From WTFV01 sp965203525 (GTDB taxonomy: Bacteria; Acidobacteriota; Vicinamibacteria; Vicinamibacterales; UBA8438), in assembly GCA_965203525.1 (NCBI GenBank), contig OZ241898.1, forward strand, positions 5,280,658-5,344,657: a stretch of DNA of 64,000 bases, in the 5' to 3' direction. The position numbers were made by a program, and so were the translations under genes. The notes under the pieces were generated by a model. It had not been told where the DNA came from. It did not search any database and saw nothing but the letters and a program-made list of their open reading frames with translations. Positions 32,677-40,800 of this stretch are shown here, piece by piece. Each line of letters begins with the position of its first letter. Position 1 is the first letter of the stretch.

Positions 32677-33717
32677 CTACGGATTGTCGTCGTTCCCCCC
32701 GCGGGGACGCTGCGCGGGCGTCAAGCGCGCCAGTTGGTCCAGGAAGCGCGCGACGCTCCTTATCGTGCGGCGTTGGTCGTCATCGATCCCGTCGGGATTG
32801 AAGTGCATGATCTCGTTGCGTGTTTTCCGCACGGAATCCAGATTCCGGATGAACTCCCCGCGATCGATGCCCAACCCCAACTGCTTCCAGTTGTCCTCGT
32901 CCCCCAAGAGATGCTGGTAGCCGCCGAACATCAGATCGGCGGCTCCTTCGACGGGCTTCTTGCCGCCGGCCGCCTTCCGCAACTGATCGAGCGTGAACGT
33001 GCCGTGTATGAGGTTTCGCAAGTGGCCCTCGATCTCGCCGATGAACAAGAACGGCTCGGCGAGCTCGAGGAAGAGTCGCAAGAGGTCCGTCGCGGTCACG
33101 ATTCCGGCGATGGTCTTGTCTCTGGCCCGCACCAGCACGTAGCCGTGCTCCGAAACCTCGCGTATGGCGTCGAAGAGCCGCGTGTCGCTGGGAATCACTT
33201 GCGCCGGCTCCATGCAGTCCTTGACGTGCGTGCTTTTCCGCCCAAGCGCCGCGCGGGCGCCGATGGACTTCCACGTGACGATCCCCGACACGTCGCGCTT
33301 GTCCCTCATCACGGGAAGCCGCGAATAGTCGTTCATCTGCATCACCGTGGTCGCTTCGATCAGGAGGCTCTCCGGCTTGACGCTCTTCGGCTCCCTGTTC
33401 GCGGCTTCGAGCTGCCCGACCCGGTGCGTGGGATCGGGGGCGTGCGGCATGCCGGAAGCGCCGGAGGCGTCCGCATCGGGTTCGATGGCGATCCGGGAGC
33501 CGAGCCAGGCGATCGTGAAATCCTGGTCCGTGCGAAGCTTGAACTTCTCCATCCCGTTGCGGATGTGGTTGTTGATCCACTCTCCCCGTTTCTGATAGCC
33601 GAACTGGTGCAGCAGTTGCCGTACGGTCAGCCGCTCCGGTTCGGGCGCCGCGCCCTTGGCGACGTCCTTGTGCATCTTGTCGGCGACGCTCTCGAGCCAC
33701 CGGTAGCCTTCGTCCAT
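32677..33717 (-). CDS. CBS-pair protein with C-terminal HEPN/Swt1-like domain
   Basis: A 346-residue protein. I choose ATG 33717 because GGGAG lies nine bases upstream; ATG 33747 has no such site. Residues ~15-75 form a small helical domain (VRQLLHQFGYQKRGEWINNH). Residues ~120-235 contain two CBS motifs (LLIEATTVMQMNDYSRLPVMRDKRDVSGIVT and HGYVLVRARDKTIAGIVTATDL), a ligand sensor. The C-terminal ~100 residues (LMFGGYQHLLGDEDNWKQLG...SVRKTRNEIMHFNPDGID) look like a HEPN domain with the R-x4-H motif RNEIMH of HEPN ribonucleases. A nucleotide-gated RNase is one reading. Confidence 0.7.
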   Translation of the reverse strand: MDEGYRWLESVADKMHKDVAKGAAPEPERLTVRQLLHQFGYQKRGEWINNHIRNGMEKFKLRTDQDFTIAWLGSRIAIEPDADASGASGMPHAPDPTHRVGQLEAANREPKSVKPESLLIEATTVMQMNDYSRLPVMRDKRDVSGIVTWKSIGARAALGRKSTHVKDCMEPAQVIPSDTRLFDAIREVSEHGYVLVRARDKTIAGIVTATDLLRLFLELAEPFLFIGEIEGHLRNLIHGTFTLDQLRKAAGGKKPVEGAADLMFGGYQHLLGDEDNWKQLGLGIDRGEFIRNLDSVRKTRNEIMHFNPDGIDDDQRRTIRSVARFLDQLARLTPAQRPRGGNDDNP

Positions 33718-33919
33718 GTCCAGGTTCTCCCGCTGTCCACCCGCCATCGCGTGGCAAGGATACCGCATCGGAGGGAAGACCGCAGACGTCGTCACCGGCG
33801 CGGCGGCGCCAGCGCGGCGCGGAAGCCGATGGAGGGCCGGCGGGCGCCGGGGGCGGGACGCTGCCGGCCGGGGCGGCGGCTCCACCGCAGGGGGAGGGGG
33901 CCGCAGCCCGACGGGCGCT

Positions 33920-34057
33920 CTACCGCCGCGTCACCGCAGATGAAGAACTGCGAGCCGCCGCTGCCCGGCTGTCCGGGCGCCAGCGCGCTCCGCACGTGGC
34001 GGGCGTCGCTGCACTCGGCGTCGACCAAGCCGAGACCGCCCCGGCCGTATTCCGCCG
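33920..34057 (-). pseudogene. cyclophilin gene remnant, fragment A
   Basis: Bases 33920-33935 match the 3' end of the intact cyclophilin gene at 36713 (CTACCGCCGCGTCACC), and 33936-34057 match 37396-37517 or so (the SQFFIC / GLVDAEFSAARHVRG region) with several changes. The intervening part is deleted. Sequence between 33718 and 33919 shows no gene. Confidence 0.9.
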
Positions 34058-34236
34058 GTCCGGGCCGGGCCGGTCGAAGTTGACGTAAGTGCGGGTTTTA
34101 TCGGACGCGGGCGCGGCCGGTTTCGAGAGGCCGCGGCGCCCCGGAGCGGGCCGCGGGGCGCCGAGCCGGGCGCCCGCTGGCGGAAGACTTCGCCGGCGAC
34201 GGGGCGCGCCGTCGAACCGCTCGCCACGGCGCACCG

Positions 34237-34839
34237 TCAATATTCCCCGCAACGCCGATCCTCGTAGTGCGCGCACCATCCGGTAATGCCGTCCGGGACT
34301 GTGAAAAACACGTCCTTACTCCCGCCCCTTGTAGATGCGTGCCCGTGGCCGTAGGCGTCGTTATAAGGGTCGACGACGACAGCAACGGCAACATCCGAAG
34401 GCGTTACGACTCCTTCGAGAACGATCAAGACGGAAACTTCCGTCCGTCCGTTCGCCGGAACGACGAATGACGGCATTGAATCGCGCCCTACAACCGTCGC
34501 GCGCGGGTTGAAATTATTGGCAGGCGAAGGGTCGGGCGCATCCTGCAACGCCAGAACGTCAATCGGCCCGCGTTGCTCTATCTCCGAACCATCCACGCGC
34601 AGCCCGCCCATGACGCGGACGGCGACTCGGCAGCGGTTCGATACCAGGAACCGCGCCCGAACCCGGTCGGCGCCCGCGGGTTCGAGAATGTCAGTCTGGA
34701 AGAGCCTAAACACGTCCGGGTTGTTGCTCAGATGCAGACACGCGGCCGCGGCCGCGTTCGCAGGCGAACGCAACGTTTGCGCCGCCGCACCGATCGCCAC
34801 GAACACGAACACGAACACGACGGTTGCAACGTTTCTCAT
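34237..34839 (-). CDS. exported protein of unknown function in an accessory insert
   Basis: A 200-residue protein. AAGGGAGA precedes ATG 34839. A signal peptide (TVVFVFVFVAIGAAAQ) is followed by a domain with four cysteines (ACLHLSN, NRCRVAVRVMGG, GWCAHYEDRRCGEY). The pattern 'F-x-N-x-C-x-x-A-x-R-V' (FLVSNRCRVAVRVMG) resembles FELENVCERALRVFY in the island lipoprotein at 23522-24481, so the two may be distantly related. GC is lower than in core genes. I recognise no named family. Confidence 0.65.
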   Translation of the reverse strand: MRNVATVVFVFVFVAIGAAAQTLRSPANAAAAACLHLSNNPDVFRLFQTDILEPAGADRVRARFLVSNRCRVAVRVMGGLRVDGSEIEQRGPIDVLALQDAPDPSPANNFNPRATVVGRDSMPSFVVPANGRTEVSVLIVLEGVVTPSDVAVAVVVDPYNDAYGHGHASTRGGSKDVFFTVPDGITGWCAHYEDRRCGEY

Positions 34840-34908
34840 GATGGATTCTCCCTTGTCTTGCGCCCGCCGGGGCGCCTTGTCCTTTCCGGGTTTCCGCCGC
34901 ATCGTATC

Positions 34909-35566
34909 GGGGCGCGCGTGTCAGATCCTGTCACCGCCGCGTAAGAATCGACGGCAACCGCCCGCCCATCGTGCGGACCGTCCGCTCGCGTTCGGCCCGC
35001 TCGCCGTCCGCGCGCGCCGCCGCAACCGCCCGCTCAAGGCGCCGGTTCGCATGCTCAAGTTCGCGGTTCCGCTCGCGCAACCGTTCCAGTTCGCGCACGA
35101 TGCCGGCCCGCGCGCGCCACGCCGATACCCGCCCACGGGGCGCCGGGCGCCGTCCGCGCCGGCGCCGGGGCCGCGGCCGGCCCGGACGACGTCGACGGCC
35201 GACCTGGTAATGGCGGCGCCGGGGCGCCTACCAGTCGCAACGCGGCCCGACCCTGCGCGCCAAGCGCCCGCCGCCCCGATTGTCCAATCTTGCGCATCAT
35301 CCGGAAGACTCGGGCGGATCAATGGCGTCAAGGCAATCGTGCAACGCTTCCCCGGTCGCGCCGTCGCCGTCCGTTTCCGCCGCATCGATGCAACCTGCAA
35401 GCATCCCTTGATCATGGCGCGCACCAGCGAGAGCTTCGGCGCGCCCGTCGCCGCACGAATCCGGTTGTCCACTTTCCGCACCCCGCTCATGGCGCTACCC
35501 TGCGTCGGCCGCCTTGCCATCGTCCGCGCCATTGTATCGGGTGCGCGTGTCAGATCCTGTCAGGCA
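34909..35566. other. accessory insert with ~30-bp terminal direct repeats and gene debris
   Basis: GCGCGTGTCAGATCCTGTCA occurs at the left (ending near 34939) and right (ending near 35563), each preceded by GTATCGGG. Between them the minus strand has no clear full gene, but protein-like pieces in different frames: VDNRIRAATGAPKLSLVRAMIKG near 35440, EALHDCLDAIDPPESSG ending near 35300 just before ATG 35300, and a coiled-coil end VRELERLRERNRELEHANRR to 34940. This looks like decayed small genes, perhaps phage-derived. Bases 35567-35722 are GC-rich and unassigned. Confidence 0.45.
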
Positions 35567-35722
35567 CGCCGTCAAACCGGGGCGCCGGGGGCCGCGGCCG
35601 CCATGCAGCCCGGAACGCGGCACGGCCGCTTGCCGCGGCGCGCCTTGCCGCGGCGCGCCTTGCCGGGGGCCGCTGGCGCGGCCCGCTCATGGCGCAACCC
35701 CGCGGACGATGCGCCGCTGGCG

Positions 35723-35780
35723 CCGCCGCGCGCGCCGGGTCGGCAGCCAGCGGGCCGCCTCCCTGCACGATGCCAAGGCG
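35723..35780 (-). pseudogene. cyclophilin gene remnant, fragment B
   Basis: CGCGCGCCGGGTCGGCAG, CAGCGG, CGCCTCCCTGCACGATGCC matches the intact gene at about 37524-37582, directly following the part represented by fragment A. Fragments A and B share CCGCCG at the break, a possible 6-bp target duplication of the insertion between them. Confidence 0.9.
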
Positions 35781-35932
35781 TCCAGCCGGAATCCCGCGCA
35801 CCCCCCGAGGGCCCGCGGCGACCGGCGCAACCCGTCGGTCCGGTCGATTCCAGCGTCATGAACGGCGGCCCTGCCACAACGGTTCGGGACCCGCAAGTTG
35901 ATCGACTTCGTCGTGTGGGGTAGGGTGCGTGC

Positions 35933-36562
35933 ATGGCCGCGGCAGATCGAACGCGCGCCGCCGGGGCGCGGATGCCGGCTTCGCTCGCGCTGCGATTGCA
36001 GCCGGCGATCGAGCTGACCCGGGAGCAGTTCTTCCGATTCTGTCAACTGAATCGCGACGTGCGGATCGAGCGTGACGCGGAGGGAGACATAGCCGTCATG
36101 TCGCCGACGGGCGGGGAGACGGGAGCGCGGTGCGGCCGCCTGCTCGCCGCGGTGCTGCGCTGGGCGGATGACGACGGATCGGGCGTGGCGTTCGATTCTT
36201 CGACCGGATTCGAGCTTCCCGACGGCGCGGTGCGATCGCCGGACGTGGCATGGGTCCGGCGGGTGCGGCTGGCCCGCATCGCACCGGAGGACCGCCGGGG
36301 TTTCCTGCCCCTGTGCCCGGACTTCGTCGTCGAGCTGCTCTCTCCTTCCGATTCCCGCCCCGCCGTCGAACGGAAGATGGAAGAATACCGGGAGAACGGC
36401 GCGCGGCTGGGATGGCTGCTCGATCCGGACCACCGGAGCGTCACCATCTATCGCGCCGGCGGCGGCACGGAACGGCGCCACCGGCCCGATTCCGTCACCG
36501 GCGAGGAAGTCCTGCCGGGGTTCGTGCTCTCCCTGTCCGCCATCTGGGAATCCGCGTTCTGA
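35933..36562 (+). CDS. Uma2 family (DUF820) restriction-endonuclease-like protein, second copy
   Basis: A 209-residue protein with the typical Uma2 order: ELTREQFFRFCQLNRDVRIERDAEGDIAVMSPTGGE (N-terminal), VRSPDVAWVRR (metal Asp), PDFVVELLSPSDSRPAVERKMEEYRENGARLGWLLDP (Glu, Ser-Pro-Ser, Lys). It belongs to a different subgroup from the Uma2 protein at 30916-31509. It lies inside the shattered cyclophilin duplicate, so it arrived as a cassette. AGGGTGCGTGC precedes ATG 35933 but the ribosome site is weak. Confidence 0.9.
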   Translation: MAAADRTRAAGARMPASLALRLQPAIELTREQFFRFCQLNRDVRIERDAEGDIAVMSPTGGETGARCGRLLAAVLRWADDDGSGVAFDSSTGFELPDGAVRSPDVAWVRRVRLARIAPEDRRGFLPLCPDFVVELLSPSDSRPAVERKMEEYRENGARLGWLLDPDHRSVTIYRAGGGTERRHRPDSVTGEEVLPGFVLSLSAIWESAF

Positions 36563-36670
36563 GAAGACGGCCTGCGCCTCATCGTGCGCGAGGACCACAA
36601 GGCGCCGATCGTCGCCGTCAACGTCTGGTACGACGTCGGGGCCGCGGACGAGGCGCCCGGCAAGACCGCC
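36563..36670 (+). pseudogene. N-terminal fragment of an M16 (insulinase-family) peptidase
   Basis: Directly after the Uma2 stop the plus strand reads DGLRLIVREDHKAPIVAVNV, WYDVGAADEAPGKT, the well-conserved opening of exported M16 zinc peptidases, usually followed by GxAHLxEHxxF with the HxxEH zinc site. Here it is cut before that site and fused to the cyclophilin remnant. No parent gene is in the window. Confidence 0.8.
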
Positions 36671-36685
36671 GTCGACGTCTTCGGG

Positions 36686-36712
36686 CCGTCGAAGCGCCCC
36701 TCCCCCGGTGAG
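36686..36712 (-). pseudogene. cyclophilin gene remnant, fragment C
   Basis: CCGTCGAAGCGCCCCTCCCC(C)GG(T/C)GAG matches 37604-37630 of the intact gene. It joins directly to the stop end of the intact gene at 36713, as expected if A-B-C is the left unit of a tandem duplication of the gene's 3' portion. Confidence 0.85.
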
Positions 36713-37843
36713 CTACCGCCGCGTCACCTCGGCGTCGATGATCTCCACCCGGTCGACCGGGGTCTCCCCCTCGGTCGGCGCCGCCTCGATGCGGGCGATC
36801 ACGTCGAGCCCGGCCACGACGACCCCGAACACGGTGTAGACGCCGTCGAGGGCGGGCGCCGGGCCGGTGACGATGAAGAAGGAGGTCGACGCGCTCGCCG
36901 GATCGTCGAGCCGCGCCATCGAGACGATGCCGCGCACGTGCGGCGTGTCGTTGAACTCCGGCTGCAGGTTCCGCACGAACCGCTGCTGGCGGTCGGTGAG
37001 CGGCTCGCGGCGGGTCGGCAGGTGGCCGCTCTGGATGACGAAGCCGGGCACGACGCGGTGGAACGCGATGCCGTCGTAGACGCCGGCCTCGACGAGCCGC
37101 AGAAAGTTGCGGACGTGGTTCGGGGCGCGGTCCGGATACATGTCGACGGCGATGCGCCCGTGGGTGGTGTCGAGCACGGCCCGGAAGGCCGCGAGCTCCG
37201 CGTCGGTTTCCGTCGTGAACGGCGGGATCTCGGGTGGCGGCCTGTCGCGGATGGTCACCCGGCGCACCACGACGCGCTCGGCGGCGCGGCCCTCGGCGTC
37301 GACCGGGGTCTCGGAGATGCGGGTGACGACGTCCATGCCGTCGGCCACCTGGCCCCAGATGGTGTGCCGGCCGTCGAGCCCCGGCTGGTCGACCACGCAG
37401 ATGAAGAACTGCGATCCGCCGCTGCCCGGCTGGCCGGGCGCCAGCACGGCCGAGACCGCGCCCCGCACGTGGCGGGCGGCGCTGAACTCGGCGTCGACCA
37501 GGCCGAGACCGCCCCGGCCGTATTCCGCCGCGCGCGCCGGGTCGGCAGTCAGCGGGTCGCCTCCCTGCACGATGCCGTGGCGCACCATGCGGTGGAAGGT
37601 GGTGCCGTCGAAGCGCCCCTCCCCGGCGAGCCGCATCACGAGCCCGACGTGGTTGGGAGCCAGGTCCGGGCGCAGATCGATGGCGATCGTGCCGTGGTCG
37701 GTCTCGAAGACCGCCTGCTTGCCGCGCATCTCGTCGAGCGTGAGCGGGGTGACGAACGGTTCGCCGGCCTGTGCGGCCGGCGCCGGGGCCGCGGCCAGCC
37801 AGGCCAGCAGCGTGAGCGCCGCCCCGGACTTCATCTGCGCCAT
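36713..37843 (-). CDS. exported two-domain cyclophilin-type peptidyl-prolyl isomerase
   Basis: A 376-residue protein. GAGG seven bases before ATG 37843 decides the start. After a signal peptide (LLAWLAAAPAPAAQA) come two cyclophilin domains: domain 1 (~45-200; TTFHRMVRHGIVQGGDP, GSGGSQFFICVVDQPGLDGRHTIWG) and domain 2 (~225-370; IAFHRVVPGFVIQSGHLP, SASTSFFIVTGPAPALDGVYTVFG). In both the catalytic FHR motif is present. It assists proline isomerisation in periplasmic folding. Two-domain periplasmic cyclophilins are common in this phylum. Confidence 0.93.
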   Translation of the reverse strand: MAQMKSGAALTLLAWLAAAPAPAAQAGEPFVTPLTLDEMRGKQAVFETDHGTIAIDLRPDLAPNHVGLVMRLAGEGRFDGTTFHRMVRHGIVQGGDPLTADPARAAEYGRGGLGLVDAEFSAARHVRGAVSAVLAPGQPGSGGSQFFICVVDQPGLDGRHTIWGQVADGMDVVTRISETPVDAEGRAAERVVVRRVTIRDRPPPEIPPFTTETDAELAAFRAVLDTTHGRIAVDMYPDRAPNHVRNFLRLVEAGVYDGIAFHRVVPGFVIQSGHLPTRREPLTDRQQRFVRNLQPEFNDTPHVRGIVSMARLDDPASASTSFFIVTGPAPALDGVYTVFGVVVAGLDVIARIEAAPTEGETPVDRVEIIDAEVTRR

Positions 37844-37937
37844 CTGCGCACCTCGCCCCGATCCGCTCCCTCGCGGCCAGCCTCCGCCGGCCGCCCTGAA
37901 GGCCTGCAGTTCGTGCGTTCGGCCGCGCCGCCGGCGG

Positions 37938-40067
37938 TCAACGCGGCTGCCCGCTCTCCGGGAGCGCGAAGGCGATCAGGCGCGGGCCACCGCCGACGGT
38001 CAGCGCGACGTACTGCCGCCCGTCCAGCATGTAGGTCATCGGCGTGCCGATGGCGCCGCTCGGCAGGTCCACCGACGCGAGCTCGGTCCCGTCGGTCTTG
38101 TCGTAGGCGACCAGCCGCGGCCCGCCGTGCGAGCCGCCGGCGGTGAGGCAGTAGATCAGCAGCGTCTTCGTCAGCAGCGGGCCGTTGACGGCGTTGTCGC
38201 CGCCGAGCGGCGGCAGGTCGAGGTCGCGCAGCAGCGGGTGGTTGCGGTACCGGTCGCCGTCGCCGGTCGGCACCCACCAGGCGTGCTCGCCGGTGTTCAG
38301 GTCGATGGCGGTCATGCGCGAGTAGGGCGGCTTGACGAGCGGCAGCCCCCGCGGCATCCGCGGCTCGCGGCGGATGGCGCCGCCGCGGGCCAGCCGCTCG
38401 GCCTCGGGGGCGCCGTGGGTGTAGAGAACCGTGGCGCCGAGGGCCGGGTCGGGCCGGTACAGGGAGACCACCGCCGTCCGGTTGCGGGACGGGACGTACA
38501 GCATGCCGGTATCGGGATCGACCGCGGCCCCGGACCAGCCCGCCGTGCCGCCCGGCGGCGGGCGCATGACGGTGCCCAGCGTGACCCCCTCGACCGGGCG
38601 GTCCAGCGGCGTGAACAGCGGCCCGAGCCGGAAGCCCTCGACCGCCTCGAGCGCCATCTGCCGGATCTCCGGGGTGAAGTCGACCAGATCGTCGATGGTG
38701 ACGCCCTGGTAGTCGAACGGCGCCGGCTTCGTCGGGAACGGCTGCGTCGGCGACGGGACCTCGCCCGGCATGTTGGTCTCCTGCGGCACCGGGCGCTCTT
38801 CGATCGGCCAGATCGGTTCGCCGGTCACGCGGTCGAACACGTAGACGAAGCCCTGCTTGCTCACCTGCGCAATCGCCCGGATCGGACGGCCGTCGACGGT
38901 CACGTCCACCAGGTTCGGGTGGGTCGCGAAGTCGTAGTCCCACAAGCCGTGATGCACCGCCTGGAAGTGCCATTCGCGCTGGCCGGTCTCCACGTCCACG
39001 GCGATCAGCGTCTCCGAGAAGAGGTTGTCGCCGAGCCGGTCGGCCCCGTAGTAGTCGTTCGTCGCCGTGCCGGTCGGCAGGTAGACGTGGCCCAGCTCGT
39101 CGTCGCCGGCGAGCATCGACCAGACGTTGGCGTTGCCGGAGTAGCGCCAGGATTCGTTCAGCCAGGTGTCGACGCCGAACTCGTCGGCGCCGGCGGGCAC
39201 GGTGTGGAAGTCCCAGGCGTGCGCGCCGGTCCGCACGTCCCAGGCCCGCACCCAGCCGGGCACCGCTTCCTTCGTGATGCGCCGGTCGGCGACGTGCGAG
39301 CCGTGGATCACCTTGTCGCGCACGACGATCGGCGGCGAGTGGATGCCGAACGGCAGCGCGTTCAGATAGTCGCGGTCGGCGCGGTCGGCGCGCGGCAGGC
39401 CGGCCATCGCGTCGACCCGGCCCGCCTCGTCCGGACCGAAGTCTGGGCACGGCCGCCCGGTCCGCGCGTCGGCGCAGATCAGGTAGCCGTTGCCGGTGCC
39501 CCAGAAGATCCGCTCGTCGCCGGCGCCGTCGGTCCAGTACGCGACGCCGCGTTGCGACCAGGGACTGCTCATCGTGGGCGTCCCCTCCTCGTAGCTCTTC
39601 GGGTTGTGGACCCACAGCGTCTCGCCGGTCCGGGCGTCGACCGCCACCCCCTGCGACAGGGGCGTGTTGAAGTAGAGGACGCCCCCCACCATCAGCGGCG
39701 TCGCCTGCAGGCGCGACAGGATGGGCCGATGTCCGGTCCGGTAGAGGTCGGGGTCGTCCTCGATCAGCGTGTCGACCACGGTGTCGAGCGGGGCCAGCCA
39801 CTCGCCGCCGCCGGGCGTCGTGCGGCTGACGAAGTGGTCCACGGAGGTCCACTCCCAGGCGATCTCCAGGTCGGCGAAGTTGCGCGCGTCGATCTGGTCG
39901 AGCGGCGAGTACTTCGTGCCGCGGACGTCGCCGGCGTAGCTGCGCCACTCGCCGCCGGAGGTGTCGTAGGTCTGCCACGGGCCGCCGCCGGCCGGCGGCT
40001 GCGCGGACGCGGCGGCCGCGCAGACGACGGTGACGAGGATCGCCCCGAGCGGGCTCGACTGGCGCAT
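37938..40067 (-). CDS. exported quinoprotein (PQQ-dependent) dehydrogenase
   Basis: A 709-residue protein. GGGAGG precedes ATG 40067; the frame stays open upstream only because the repeats there lack stops. A signal peptide (AILVTVVCAAAASAQ) is followed by GEWRSYAGDVRGTKYSPLDQ, the usual opening of membrane-type glucose/alcohol quinoproteins, W-docking propeller repeats (VDARTGETLWVHNP, DVETGQREWHFQAVHHGLWDYD, FVYVFDRVTGEPIWPIEERP, the typical PQQ phrases) and LIYCLTAGGSHGGPRLVAYDKTDG. The HHGLWDYD phrase marks the glucose dehydrogenase-like subgroup. The sugar or alcohol oxidised is not known. Confidence 0.93.
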   Translation of the reverse strand: MRQSSPLGAILVTVVCAAAASAQPPAGGGPWQTYDTSGGEWRSYAGDVRGTKYSPLDQIDARNFADLEIAWEWTSVDHFVSRTTPGGGEWLAPLDTVVDTLIEDDPDLYRTGHRPILSRLQATPLMVGGVLYFNTPLSQGVAVDARTGETLWVHNPKSYEEGTPTMSSPWSQRGVAYWTDGAGDERIFWGTGNGYLICADARTGRPCPDFGPDEAGRVDAMAGLPRADRADRDYLNALPFGIHSPPIVVRDKVIHGSHVADRRITKEAVPGWVRAWDVRTGAHAWDFHTVPAGADEFGVDTWLNESWRYSGNANVWSMLAGDDELGHVYLPTGTATNDYYGADRLGDNLFSETLIAVDVETGQREWHFQAVHHGLWDYDFATHPNLVDVTVDGRPIRAIAQVSKQGFVYVFDRVTGEPIWPIEERPVPQETNMPGEVPSPTQPFPTKPAPFDYQGVTIDDLVDFTPEIRQMALEAVEGFRLGPLFTPLDRPVEGVTLGTVMRPPPGGTAGWSGAAVDPDTGMLYVPSRNRTAVVSLYRPDPALGATVLYTHGAPEAERLARGGAIRREPRMPRGLPLVKPPYSRMTAIDLNTGEHAWWVPTGDGDRYRNHPLLRDLDLPPLGGDNAVNGPLLTKTLLIYCLTAGGSHGGPRLVAYDKTDGTELASVDLPSGAIGTPMTYMLDGRQYVALTVGGGPRLIAFALPESGQPR

Positions 40068-40098
40068 GACGTGACCTCCCATGTCTCGGAACCTGCGC

Positions 40099-40350
40099 TT
40101 TCCCGGACGGACCGGCTGCCGTTTGCGCCGCGCCGGAACTGTTTCTCGGGCCGGCGTCACCGAGGAGCCTGGCTTCCCCGGACGGACCGGCTGCCGTTTG
40201 CGCCGCGGAGCCTCGAAGACGGCGGCAGCATTCTCGACCGCTGGCTTCCCCGGACGGACCGGCTGCCGTTTGCGCCGACCGCGCCGTTCAAGGAAGCGGT
40301 CACGGCGCACGTGCTAGCTTCCCCGGACGGACCGGCTACCGTTTTGCGCC
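40099..40350. repeat. four-copy array upstream of the quinoprotein gene
   Basis: CTTYCCCGGACGGACCGGCT plus GCCGTTTGCGCC occurs at 40099, 40173, 40244 and 40318 (spacings 74, 71, 74). The gap 40068-40520 has no gene. Confidence 0.95.
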
Positions 40351-40520
40351 TGCCATCGTAACACCGGCCCGCCGCGTCCGGGCCGGCCGGTCTTGCGCGC
40401 CGCGGGCGGTGTGCGCCGCGCACCGGGGGCGTTCCGCCACTCCGCCGGGCCGGCTTCCGCTGCCCGGGCCGGCCGGCGGCGGCCGAACCGATCCGGCGGC
40501 GGCGAGTGGCAGGGATCGCC

Positions 40521-40742
40521 GAATCACCCGCTGGACGGTCGCCGAATCACCCGCTGGACGGTCGCCGAATCACCCGCTGGACGGTCGCCGAATCACCCGC
40601 TGGACGGTCGCCGAATCACCCGCTGGACGGTCGCCGAATCACCCGCTGGACGGTCGCCGAATCACCCGCTGGACGGTCGCCGAATCACCCGCTGGACGGT
40701 CGCCGAATCACCCGCTGGACGGTCGCCGAATCACCCGCTGGA
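40521..40742. repeat. perfect 23-bp tandem array, 9.7 copies
   Basis: GAATCACCCGCTGGACGGTC+GCC repeats without a mismatch from 40521 to 40727, and a tenth partial unit (GAATCACCCGCTGGA) ends at 40742, 58 bases before the DUF4143 ATPase start. There are no spacers, so it is not CRISPR. Perfect identity implies recent expansion, unlike the diverged repeats elsewhere. Confidence 0.98.
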
Positions 40743-40800
40743 GTTGCGCGCGCGGCGTATTCGCGGTAGTTTTTGGCGAACACCGATCCACCCGGCCGCC

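Noticed and set aside
34921..35532. 203-codon minus-strand ORF as a real protein
   Set aside because: Protein-like stretches switch between frames along it, and the strong coiled-coil segment is in a different frame, so the ORF as a whole is not a gene.
40521..40742. 23-bp array as a CRISPR
   Set aside because: The units are directly adjacent with no spacers and there are no cas genes in the window.
40393..40800. N-terminal extension of the DUF4143 ATPase through the 23-bp array
   Set aside because: The frame is open because the unit lacks stops, but there is no ribosome site before it and the family begins at MPYFPRVVD (40801).
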